In this document: piece by piece, positions 45,298 to 55,894 of the stretch
How the letters are laid out: each line of letters starts with the position of its first letter
Position numbering within the stretch: the first letter of the stretch is position 1
The notes under the pieces: generated by a model
Seen by the model: the letters and a program-made list of their open reading frames with translations, nothing else
Databases searched by the model: none
What the model was told of the DNA's origin: nothing
Made by a program: the position numbers and the translations under genes
NCBI GenBank assembly: GCA_037903355.1
Contig: JBAJFE010000038.1
Coordinates: forward strand, 1,302,001-1,366,000
Origin: Trichuris trichiura
Lineage: Eukaryota; Nematoda; Enoplea; Trichinellida; Trichuridae
DNA: 64,000 nucleotides
Direction: 5' to 3'

Positions 45298-46328
45298 TCA
45301 GTATTTCTTTTGCAATTTAACTGAAACCGACAGCACGTCATCAGATGTCTTGAAGTAGTGTCTGAAAGGACGAAATCTTTTTATCTGATCAGAAATATCT
45401 GGGTGGATGCACATGTACACTAAAGCTGAAATTGAAAGAAACGAATTCTCAAGAATTCTCATTGACTTGTCGATCCAGTCATATCGATTTGTATTTATTT
45501 TCCAATATATGCATATCCAAGGTAGAACTTGCGTGAACACATTGCAGGTAAAGACGAGAAGAATGCTTTTGAATATTTGCATATCTCTGTGATAACGCAT
45601 ACTTGCTAACGTTATGTCGATAATGTCTTGACGTCTGCGAACCATAACCTGCGCCAATAAAGTTACCATATAGAGCAAGGCGCTGATGCTAGTTATTACT
45701 ATGGTGTGAAGAGCGTAGATCTTGTAATATTTTTTGGAAGTGACCTGAGCACGAATGCACAGCGCTAAGACGGGCTCATGTACTTTCCTGCTGGCAAGAT
45801 ATATACAAACACCGAGATCAGCCAGTGCTATCAGGCATGTGAATGACATGACCCTTCCAACCGTACATTTTTTAAATATGCATTGATAAAGCGTGCGATT
45901 CATAAAGTAACAGTAGCGCTCAAAAGAACACAACGCTATGGTTATGGTTACCATGTCTGTTCCTACTCCAATGACTGGAAAGTACAAGTGATAGGAAATG
46001 CACTGCCAAGCTGGTATGTAATAGGGTTCAATAAAGGACATAAAATATCTGACTGTAAATGTTGGAATACGGCTTGCTGAGCTAATCAGACATGCCACGA
46101 CGAAACCTTAAAGCGCGCTTAGTTATACATAAGTATAATCTTTCGCAGAAATTGAAGCTTACAATACACGATTATTAGATCCGGCCTCTTGCCATTCCGC
46201 TGGCGAAGCAGATACAGAAGGAAAGAGTCCAAACAGGTGGCGAAAAAAGCATTGCAGCAAAGAACAATCAAGAAATTTCGGTCAGCATATCTCCACCGTC
46301 TTTCGATGCCGTATGTTGAGTTTTCCAT
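45298..46328 (-). CDS. Serpentine (7TM) G-protein-coupled receptor
   Basis: Two exons, 46328-46163 and 46106-45298, join in phase across a 56-bp intron (GTAAGC...TTTAAG), giving 324 residues. Seven hydrophobic segments are visible: FLIVLCCNAFFATCLDSFLL (about 19-38), LIIVYCFVVACLISSAS (about 51-67), the VIGVGTDMVTITIALCSF region (TM3), MSFTCLIALADLGVCIYLA (TM4), TIVITSISALLYMVTLLAQV (TM5), ILLVFTCNVFTQVLPWICIY (TM6) and LENSFLSISALVYMCIHP (TM7). ERYCYF after TM3 takes the place of the DRY motif, and the TM7 end (CIHP) replaces NPxxY. This is most like nematode chemoreceptor-type families such as Srsx. The ligand is unknown. No introns remain in the second exon. Confidence 0.85.
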
Positions 46329-48503
46329 TCAGCCTTTGTTATTACTTTCTTCGAAATGGTGCTTCAGTAGAGAGGAAAGCATCCACAACAAGGTAAGAAC
46401 ACTGTTAATAATGAGCTGTCCCATTGCAGTCTGCTTTCCTATCGATTTTATACGCTACGAATGTTCGCTATTAGGCACGCAATCGTCATTGTTTCTATTA
46501 AACAGTTAGCTTTAGAAATAAAACATGGGACATCATGCAATAAAATTCACAATCTGTAAAAAGTGAAACAGGGAGTTTTAGCCTGTGGTGGCCACAAAAG
46601 TTCATAAATTCATTGAGCCTATCCCTGAGCGTGAGAAACACTGCAGAAATGAGATAACCAGAATTAATCAACTTACTATGTTTCTGCCTATTCCGTGGAT
46701 CAATTATTTAATAGAAGTCACCTTGTTTCAGCGTAAGTAGAGGGGCTGGTACAGCGATCCGTATGGACCAAGTCTGCATTAGGAAACCCACACATGAAAT
46801 AATTGTAGTACAAATCCCCTAAACTTCACCTTTGAATGATTGAGCAACCTATAAAAGCACAGGCGTATTGACGCTCATAACCAAGGATGCTGCAGATTCG
46901 CAGTTTGAAGTTCAGCAACGCATCTTTTCGATTGCCCATAGAGCAAATCCACAATTCCTTCAAGTCAGTGAGCTGCATTGATTTCGAAGTGACTCATTTT
47001 TCATTTCACGTTAAGGGGTGCGTCCAACTACCTGACGGGAGCCTGATCAGAAGATAAACGATTAGCTTCTTCTTAGCAATCAAATGCTGAACGCACTCAG
47101 TTGTTAAGGGCACAGTTCTTGTGAGAATTAGCTTCTGATTGCTCTATCCTGCGACTATGTATTTATTTATTAAACGTAATTGATTTAAGTTATGATAAAC
47201 CAAAAGATTCTCTATAGAAAACCGTAGAACTTGCTGCTGTTGTGGAAAAACAGAATGCATCTCTGCATATTGATTAAACGAAAAACGTTTAGCTGTCTGA
47301 CACTTTTGTGAATACTTGCCTGCCGTTTGCTGTCAGGAGGTTGTTGGAACTAATTTTTTTCCAACAGTTGGACTTGCCTGTTTGCTAAAATGTGTTTTTA
47401 TTTTTAAAGCATTTGCCTCTAAATAATACACAATGCTTTTCTTCAGAAGTCCCGCTGCACTGCACGTACTACTTTTCTTTTTATTGCATTGAGTATGAAT
47501 CGTTTTCGGAATAATCTATGACCGAAGTTTAAATTTTCTATGTACCTCTAAATTAATTGCATGTTCAGACCGCAATATTGATCAAAACGCGCAGGCAGAG
47601 TACATACTATCGATGCTGAATGTAATCCCAGAAACTGTGTATATCCTTGAAAGTTGATATAATTTACTATCTCCCTGATATTGCTCTATGCGCCGCAGGT
47701 ATTTAATAAAGTGAACTGATTAAATATCGAGTGGATATTGCTTCAAGCAGAAAGAACAGTTCCGCTTAATTTAACTTCTGTCTTGGAGGAAGGAAACATT
47801 AATTCATAAATATCAGAAGCTTAGGCTAGTGGTCGGTACAGTTTGTGTTGATTGCCCATACGGAAACGCCCAGTTCTTTTTTTGCTCATCAGAAACGTCC
47901 CAGCGTAAATTGTTCATTAACAATTTTTCACGCTTGCGCATTAATAAACATAACTTGCCAACCGTTTAAAGCCTGTAACTGAATCTTCCTGCCTATTCGT
48001 GGAAGTCTTAAAAAGCAGTCGCGTCTCATGGAACGTTATTTTGTTTGCGCTAAAAACATGGCGCCTGGTGTAGCCGCCTTCACGAATGGCTTTATCTAGT
48101 TCTCCTTTGGATAGTTTGATTCCATTTTTAAATGGAAGATATTCCCTTCAACTTAGACTTTTATGCTGCGAAAATGACTTCTTTCCTTCAGCTCTTTGCT
48201 GTACTACTTTTTAACTTTTCTGTTAAGTTTCCTTAGCTCTCACAGCGTTAGCAAAGTCGAAAAAGTTTACAAGAATACGCCCGAGATAAGACTACAACTT
48301 AAGAAAGTGTTGCGAGTCATTTGATCGCCTAATCAGTACGCTTCCGCTAGAATGCTTTTCCATGAATTTGTACAGAACTACTACAAGTTGACGAGATGAA
48401 CAATTCCAACAACAGACACGAATAAGCATTGGACACAGCACTATACATTGGGTGCTTAATGAATTATAAATTTATTATCCAGTCTTATTTTAGCATGAGA
48501 CAG
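46329..48503. other. No gene recognised
   Basis: About 2.2 kb upstream of the receptor, AT-rich, with short frames only. Confidence 0.55.
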
Positions 48504-48752
48504 CTTGTCTTATTCAGGGCGGTTATGAACTTTCCATTTGCAAAAGGATGAAGTCTGCTAACTGCCGTAAGGCAACGTATATCTTAACATGTAATGTAAG
48601 AGGAAGTTCGAATGCAGACGTATTAGGCTTGTCCTATTCAGGGCGATTATGAACTTTCCGTTTGCAAAAGGATGAAGTCTGCTAACTGCCGTAAGGCAAC
48701 GTATATCTTAACATGTAATGTAAGAGGAAGTTCTCGCATGCAGACCTATTAG
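48504..48752. repeat. Two-copy tandem duplication, 124-bp unit
   Basis: Units at 48504-48627 and 48628-48752 are nearly identical. Each holds TATGAACTTTCC, GCAAAAGGATGAAGTCTGCT and GCAACGTATATCTTAACATG. A partial third start (CTGTCGTACTCAGGG) follows. Few differences imply a recent duplication. Not coding. Confidence 0.93.
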
Positions 48753-50973
48753 GCTGTCGTACTCAGGGATTGATTTTTCTTACGGTTAAATTTCATTTCA
48801 GTTTCCTCCTTCCTCAACGGCATGATGAGTTATTAGATAGATATAGTTGAAGCACAGAAGCTTAAGTTGTTATGTTCGCAATTAAGCTTCTGATCCTGCT
48901 TCAATGCACGCCTAAATATTTTTCTTGCAATAATGAAAAAGTTTTGAAAGCTTGATGCTTCCAACGAACCCAAAGGCTGATAAAGGAAAAATTGCTACTC
49001 TGATTCGCTTCTGAAAGATAACTTCATATGCAGGATGAGTGCACCAAAGGCGCACGCATGTTTTGCTTAACTTGGAACACTGGTCCACCTCCATAACAAG
49101 CAGTTCGAGTTTGGTTTGAAAGATTCAACGACCGCAACATGAAGGTCAGAGAAGAGGGGTGGTTGTCACCGCTCTTGTTGGAGACCGCGAATTTGAAGGA
49201 AGCGGTGGGCGCACAACTGGAAACAAGTGTGCAAGAACTGGAGACGCTGCTAAGGATCAATGGTAGACACTTGCTTAAGCTGAGAAGATAAAAGTGCTAC
49301 CGACAATGACAGTCTGTGGATTCAACGATGAGACGAAATTGAACAAGCTTATGACATGCTCATACTATCCGTTTCATCGACTTTTTGGCGCTTTTGTGAT
49401 CTGAAGTTTTACATTGTAACAAAAACAATGCCATTAAGACAAGGCGTACCACCGTGTGCATGGGCAGAGGGGAGCCCCTGAAAAGATTGCTGAGGACAGA
49501 GCTCTTCCCGAAGAAAGTTGTGTTGCCAATATGATGATGCGTCAGAGGAAACAACCACAACAACTTCTTCAGACTGGGTAAATCTATCACAGCATATACC
49601 TACAGTCAAGAGATGGAAGACGCATACAAGAAATTCAGAATAATGTGGCCAAACGTTTTCTTGAAGACTAGTCCTTTTTGCCTGATAACGAACAGCCCCA
49701 TGCTTTAGTGACCTGGCGCAAAATGAACGAATTAGGTGTCGAAGAACATCATCATCTTCCATATTCACAAGACTTGTCCCTTTACTAAGTCATTCGTATA
49801 AAGGATAAGAAAATGTGTTCATGTTGAAGCCGATTACTACAATCAATAAAACAGCGTTGAGCTTGATGGACAGAGTCAAATCTCCGGGAAGTATAAGCAT
49901 TTTAATCTTAACCATCAGCGTAAGTTCAACTTTCAATTATCTCTACTTTGAGTGCAATAACCTAACGTTGATAACTATTAGTGATAACCAAAAATCGTTG
50001 GTTTTATTCTTTGTACTTCTTTGTTATTGAGACTTCGATTTGACTTGATCGGGTCGTTGCGCAGGTATCTGCGGTAGTATCAATGAGCACTGTCTCTGTA
50101 GAAGAAGATTAAAGCTTGACATAGCATTCTGAGAGTTGCTTTACATTTTTGCAGTGGGAAACCGCTACACGTTTTATGAAGATACTGTTTCGATACGCAC
50201 GCCAGATATAATGTGGGCAATTTAGTTTTGATTCTGATTTTTCGAAATCTTTCGACTGATACAGTCAATAAAAGTTCACATGAACGTTGCATATAAGTAC
50301 TTCAGCGTCCCATTCTTCCTGAATTCCGAACTCGAGTTTTCATAAGAAACAAATTTGTGCCTGAAAGTCACATGCAACATATGACCAATGAATGCAGAGC
50401 TTTTCAATTCATTTTGGAATGTACTGAGCGTTTGCTAAGATAATTAAACCATTCGGCTAGAAGTTATACCAAAAGTGCTTGAGCGAACGCTTGAGCAGTG
50501 AGTAGTAGGTAGTACTTAAGCAGTATTGATCCAGGTAAAAAAGTAAACGCAAGCGCGTTTGAATCGACTACAGACGCTACTTGCTGAAGCGTTTTTAACA
50601 TTTATCGAAGAAGTTATTCGGTGAATTTAGCGTCATAACATCCACAGTTGTAGACAAAATGTTTTTTGGCTTTGTATTGGCAAGAGTCATAAGCATTTAA
50701 GTGTGGTTGGTTCAGCCTCAGGTCGCGGCAAAGATCAATAGAGCCTAAAATAAAAGGTACTCCTAGCTGAATCAACGATCTTGGGGATCTGTGGAAACAG
50801 CATTGGAATACTAATGATCAAAGGGCAGCGGTCCAGCGATGCTTGTGGCGTCTTACGGGTACTGGCCTGAAAGAGGTGAAAAACTATAGCGTACATAAAC
50901 AGTCTAACGAATTTATTGTTTGTCGTCGAGTCCGAATCCAATATAGCACCATCCATCTTGAAATGCGTACATA
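48753..50973. other. No confident gene
   Basis: On the plus strand 49110-49260 an open stretch NLKEAVGAQLETSVQELETL, coiled-coil-like, ends at a GTAGAC donor. On the minus strand 49768-49600 an open stretch contains RRLIRSF-like and TSLQENVWPHYSEFLV sequence. Neither connects to a family I recognise. Confidence 0.4.
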
Positions 50974-51282
50974 CACAGTTGAACCGCCGCAAGTTGACCA
51001 TCCAAGAGACTGGGTAGAACTGGTCCACATAGGGAGGTCGTGGGTATAAGTGGCGGGTCTTGTATGCTACGCGGGCGCCGGAAGTTGAGGCGGCAACTTC
51101 AAAGGCGGTCACGTGATCATTACTACGTCATTTGAACAATGGGTGACCTAAGCTATTGTTCACTGTGTACACATGCGAGCGATGCGTATCAGCGAAGGAA
51201 CGCTGCACATCTGGAAACAGTTGGCCGTTCTGGTAATTGTTTCCAAGTGCGTCCTATAACCCAGCCGGCCATCCTGTCCTGC

Positions 51283-51500
51283 CTTAGCCTAAGCCTAAGC
51301 CTAAACCTAAGCCTATCATAACGCAAAGGTTTTATTACGGAGTAGTTCCCGTTTAATGTGTTAAATTGCTCCGTACGGAGCAATTTAACACATTAAACGG
51401 GAACTACTCCTTAATAAAACCTTTGCGTTATGAAAACATACGTTCCCGTACGAAGAAACTACATTTTCAAACCTAAGCCTAAGCCTAAGCCTAAACCTTA
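51283..51500. repeat. TTAGGC (telomere-type) hexamer tract split by a mini-PLE
   Basis: The left half (51283-51314) and right half (51470-51500) each have about five CCTAAG/CCTAAA units, the reverse complement of TTAGGC, the canonical nematode telomeric repeat. The tract belongs to the surrounding TIR element, because sister copies have shorter versions at the same place. Confidence 0.85.
51315..51469 (+). mobile_element. Mini-PLE inserted in the TTAGGC tract
   Basis: A 155-bp insert consisting of a near-perfect palindrome (arms about 58 bp; centre GCTCCGTACGGAGC near 51373) plus a PLE 3' tail with CCCGTACGAAG and terminal TTCAA. The full PLE at 16162 ends the same way. It is flanked by 11-bp copies of AACCTAAGCCT, the same duplication length as the full PLE. 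Because the target is itself repetitive, the duplication cannot be proved from this site alone. Confidence 0.8.
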
Positions 51501-52836
51501 ACATGACGCGTGTTCGTTGCTGCTTTTGGGTTTTGCAGTTTTGGCCGTGGCGCAAACGACAAGAAGCATAGCGCAAAGTAACGTTATTTAGCGATCACTG
51601 AACACGCGAGCAATGAGTAACGCAAGAAGGGAAAAAGCATACGTACTGCTAACGCAGGCGCTCACCCTGACGAAGGCGACGCGTCCATTTCGCTGGAGGC
51701 GCATCCGACGGGTTCACTCGGGTGTACCTAATCAGGCAGAAGGCGTCAGTGGCTCCTTACGGTGCCTCCACTTGTCGACGTCAAGTTGTCACTAGATCCC
51801 GGGACAGACATAACGCAGAATGAGATTTACCCTGTCTACCAAGGCACGCCTCAGCTCGGAAAGTTGAGCTGCGATGTTTTTCACGAATTCCTACACGACG
51901 TCTCAGCTTGAACACCTGCAGGCCCCATTGTGTTTCCCGTAACTTCAATGCATGCGCATCTGCTAAATTCCATGCTTTCACTAAACCTGACGATAACGTC
52001 CGTCCCGTTGTGCCGATAACAACCATTTATTACGCTGCAGAGTCGCAGATTACGCTTTGAAGTAGCCGCCTCCACTTCCGGCGCCCTCGTAACATACTAG
52101 ACCCTAAGTGGCTCAGCTGAATAGATTAGCATCTGTATGCGTTTTATTCTGTTGCATAGCATCTACTGGAGGTCCATTCAATGGCGGGGCGAGATCCATA
52201 AAAATAACATTGTAGAATCATGCATAAGCTCTTTAGGGGCTACACTGATTGCTGGAAAAGGTGTCAATTCTGTCCTGTTATTAGTTCTTACTACAAACAT
52301 AAGCGGTGAGGGCAGCTTTCGCACGGGTACAGCAAAGCGAATGAATAGAATTGAGCTCGACGCGAACGAATACAAGTAGGCTCGATTCATCATATTTTGC
52401 TCAAAGGACGAATGCTGCCGACACGCAGGCGGGAGGTTATGTAATTGAGGAAACGCGCAAGCTGCGCCGGCAAGCATGAAAAAAGCATCGTCAAAGTGAC
52501 GGAACCGGTTCTCTCTTCAGGAATCTCCAATGCGCAGTAATGAAGAATTTCGCTATGTTGAGTAATAGATAGCATATTCAGGCACCACCGGTTAACAGCT
52601 CCTAGCGACGGACATAGAACAAACTGAAGTGGTCAACTTATAGAGATGAAAACTAGCACTGGGTCCATGTACCACGTCACGGCTAAAGCGGTCAACTTCC
52701 CACTTACGGAGATGGCCAACGTATAGAGGTTGTCCTTGCGCTTCTTTGCGTGCGGACCAACCAACCGGTCGAAATTCGGTCAACTTAGGGAGGTGGTCGA
52801 CATAGAGAGTTGATCAACTTTGGAGGTTCCACTATG

Positions 52837-53814
52837 TATTCTAAAGCCCGGAGAAAACTGAAATCCGTAATTTACCTGGTCCTAACCATTTCCGATAATG
52901 GATAACCTTTCGTCCATGAGACAACTCAGTGTGTTCCGGGCAAGAGCTCTTAGTTCTGCATCATATTTATATTTTTTGTTTAAATTCATACGACAGTGAA
53001 TGCATTAATACAGTACTATTATCCGCAGAAAGTGAGCTATTGGGCTCAGGCTTGATCAGTTCGTATGCAGCTTATACAGAGTTAAGCTTGACAGCACATC
53101 GTTGAAAAAGGGACCAGGATTTTACAGAGGTGAAATTCAACCAGCAAATTTTTAGTTTCGGTTTTCGTATCAGGATTTTCCAGAATTACTTCTATGAGGT
53201 ATACGCAATGGCATTTGTTCTATTCTTTCTGTCTTTTATTTGTCAAAGCTTCCAGGGCAAACCGTGCCCCATCATTGGCGCTAAATCAAAAATAATTGGA
53301 AGATCAAGATCGGTGCAAACAAAATAAATTGACAACTCAGCAATGGGAAACACGATTTTAAGTAAAAAACTTCCTTCCATTAAGAAATTAACTTCACACC
53401 ATATGCCCGTCAAAACGTAATTAATAAGATTGTAAAAAACAGGTAACTCTGCAGGTAATTTAAAAACGAAAGGCAAACAAACAAATGAGCAAGGATACCT
53501 TACAAAGTTAATAATACAAGCAAATTAGAACGAACAAAATGTAATAATGACATTTAGTAATGAAGCAAATCGGATTAAGTAAGATAATAACGTAGAGACA
53601 AAACAATGATGAAGCAAATAAATTAAGTATGAAGGGCAAGTAAAACTGGAACTGCAAAAGTGCATTTCCTGAAAGTCTTGAGCGCAATGTCGTACCTAAT
53701 TATCTTGAGTTGATGCAGTACTTCTTCGCTTGTTGCTGTTGATTGATTGAATCGGTTTATTAGTTTGCGCTGTGTATTGCTATAAGAGAATGAAATTAAA
53801 AAGATATGATAATG
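52837..53814. other. No confident gene
   Basis: Intergenic. One small plus-strand frame is described at 53208. Otherwise nothing seen. Confidence 0.5.
53208..53327 (+). CDS. Possible 39-residue secreted peptide
   Basis: The frame starts MAFVLFFLSFICQSFQGKP, a good signal-peptide shape, followed by about 20 mostly basic residues (AKSKIIGRSRSVQTK) to a stop. It has an upstream in-frame Met as well, but this ATG starts the hydrophobic run directly. It could also be the first exon of a longer gene. No family recognised. Confidence 0.25.
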   Translation: MAFVLFFLSFICQSFQGKPCPIIGAKSKIIGRSRSVQTK

Positions 53815-54300
53815 GAATATTCCCTTTTGAAAAAAATTTTTGGTTTTATACCGCTTTTTCACATAGCGTTCATTGCTGCCATAAACGTTCCGCATCGAGC
53901 TTTCGGGTCCTATCTTGACCTGTCTTCAGCGTGAACAGCGTCCGCCGTCAGGCCACTCTCCCTGGCCGCAAGCCCTTGGTTGTTGCTTTTTCGCCGTCAG
54001 GGTAGGTCGGTTGGGAGCTCGTTCTGACGTCTGACAGATTAGGTGGGACCAACGCTCGACGGCTCAGGATAGAGCTGACGGCAGCAGCCCCAGCCGAAGT
54101 TGGTCGGATAGAAGGGCTTGCGACCAGGGAGAGTGGCCTGACGGCGGACACTGTTCACGCTGAAGACGGTTCAAGATGGGACCGGAAATCTCCGTGCGGA
54201 ACGTTTATGACAGCAATAAACGTTATGCGAAAAAACGGGTTAAGTAACCGTAAAACGTTTTTCAAAAGGAAATTTTAAAAACCCGTTACGAAGAAAAGAG
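53815..54300. mobile_element. PLE foldback, about 480 bp
   Basis: Arms of about 170 bp invert around a GC-rich centre. CGTTCATTGCTGCCATAAACG and GAGAGTGGCCTGACGGCGG recur inverted. Each arm has a hammerhead-like core: minus at 53929 (CTGAAGA, hairpin, CCCGAAAGCTC) and plus at 54160 (CTGAAGA, hairpin, CCGGAAATCTCC). The right end has the PLE tail CCCGTTACGAAGAAAAG. Non-coding. Confidence 0.75.
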
Positions 54301-55894
54301 GAAAAAGAAAAAATGCTAATGGAATAGATGAACTATAATGAGTGAAACCGAAATTAAATGACTTGTGGCCTTTCCTTCTACGGTTGTAATGGTTTGTTTT
54401 CATGGCACTTTCCTCTAATTTCTGGATGCACTTTTCTTTCTCTCCACTGAGTTTTTTCAATTACTCAACTTTTTCATATCACTGTCAGTCACTGCTTGTG
54501 TAATCGTTAACTACGAAAGTGGGCCCAATCTGGGAATCTTTGGCTGAATGCTCTTAACCAGCGCTGCCCAGCAGCTTCTTTGCGAACGTTCCCTTTTCGG
54601 CTGGCAATTTTTTAAGCTGGTAACTTGTTTTACTGAAGCAAGTTGAAAGCCCACGCAGTATTCTTAGCTGGCAAAAGGTGGTATTTGACACTGATGAATT
54701 TACTTGCTGCATTCATAAGCGTAATATATCGAGTAGACTCCATTTTCAGGCTTGGGAACCGCTTTGAGCGACGGTATCTACGCCTGCTCAAGCATAAATT
54801 TTTTCTACGGAACAAGCGAGCCGCCTAAAGCAAACTCAACCTTAAGCTACAGCAAAGCGAGTAATTATGCTCTGCAATAAGCCTTTATTTCGCAGGTCAG
54901 CGCCTGTGAGCCAGAGCAAATGAAAGGTGCGTTCGACAAACAAGCGAGAAAAGAGTGCATCACGTTACCTGCGTCGGCAATACAACAAATGCTGCCGCTA
55001 TTTGCGTTTCTCGTGCCCCCTGGCACCAGCAACGTCAGATATGCGTTTTACGCAGAAGAGCTACTCGTCTTCCCTTTAGCTTCTGCAGGGACCGGTACCC
55101 TTTTCCCGAGTATCTCAATGTCCCCAAGGGGGTTGATCCCTTTGAGAAACACTGCTCTTAACCAATAGTTGTGGAACAAATCGCACTGTATCATTCATCA
55201 TACATGGTAACCAAAAGGAAACGCGAGCATGCCACGAGGGTCATATGGTTAATCATTTTGCCTAGCTATTGATTCTTATAGGGGAACACAGTTAGTTCTA
55301 ACAGCTTTGAGCAATGACAGTGCGTTTGAGTAAAACTTTTACAGTTAAGTGGCCAAGGCTAGTAGCCGAAAGAAAATTTTCTTATCACTGCCAAGGAGTT
55401 TGGCCAAAAAGACGGTTTTCAGCAGCGTATCGGTGGACTTTCATTTTGTTCTTTCCACTTTTTTGCTGTTCTTTGTAAGCGTATTTGCGAAAACGACAAG
55501 AAGAAGCGTCTTACCAACGATTGGATAAACTTATGGACGAGTGCATGAACCTACACAATCCAAGAATCTATTCTTTGTTAAGAGAGCATGCTTTTATTTT
55601 TTGCGGACATACTACAAAGAACAGGAGGAAGTGGTGAAAGAACAAAATGAGCAGTTTGACCATTCTGAAAACGGAGGAGCATTGGCAAACCCTTGGAGTC
55701 AAGTCTTTTTTCTGGTTGCTTGGTTTGGCTTGCCTGGAGAAACTATTTCTCTTACTTAACGGACCAAAGCAATGACGAACATACTAAATTTAACGCGCAA
55801 GTGAAGTCACGTCTGCAGCTTTATTGTATTTTAAATGCATTCAACGCAATAGCAATTGCTATTTTATGTATCACTGAGGTTGTCATTTTTTTCT
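54301..55894. other. No gene recognised
   Basis: Spacer downstream of the phosphatase gene. Plus-strand frames at 55541-55902 overlap in two frames (one contains EEVVKEQNEQFDHSENGG, another LYCILNAFNAIAIAILCI) and look coding-like in places, but I cannot join them or name a family. Confidence 0.4.

Larger units (their letters stand above)
51055..52104. mobile_element. TIR element with 8-bp duplication carrying TTAGGC repeats
   Basis: Inverted termini of about 50 bp: GGGTCTTGTATG...GGGCGCCGGAAGTTGAGG at the left and its imperfect inverse at the right. The target duplication is TAAGTGGC (51047-51054 and 52105-52112). An 8-bp duplication fits hAT-like elements. Inside is an array of CCTAAG hexamers next to GGCCATCCTGTCCTGCC. 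Relatives at 58406-58630 and 60825-61152 share the subterminal GAGGCGGCAACTTCAAA and the same neighbour sequence. No transposase is seen. Confidence 0.8.
50974..52836. mobile_element. Pogo-like DNA transposon, copy B (deleted, with nested MITE)
   Basis: Ends CACAGTTGAACC (50974) and, inverted, CATAGTGGAACC (52836), with flanking TA on both sides. It shares subterminal sequence with copy A, including GTTGACCATCCAAGAGACTGG at the left and the GGAGGTGGTCGACATAGAG-like right end. Relative to copy A it lacks the transposase segment (the interval equivalent to about 16275-16888) and has the PLE-free target AACATTGTAGAATC. It is interrupted by a 1,050-bp MITE at 51055-52104. Confidence 0.85.

Noticed and set aside
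51283..51500. A telomere or chromosome end at the TTAGGC tract
   Set aside because: The tract is short, lies within a TIR element with a target duplication, and unique sequence continues on both sides.
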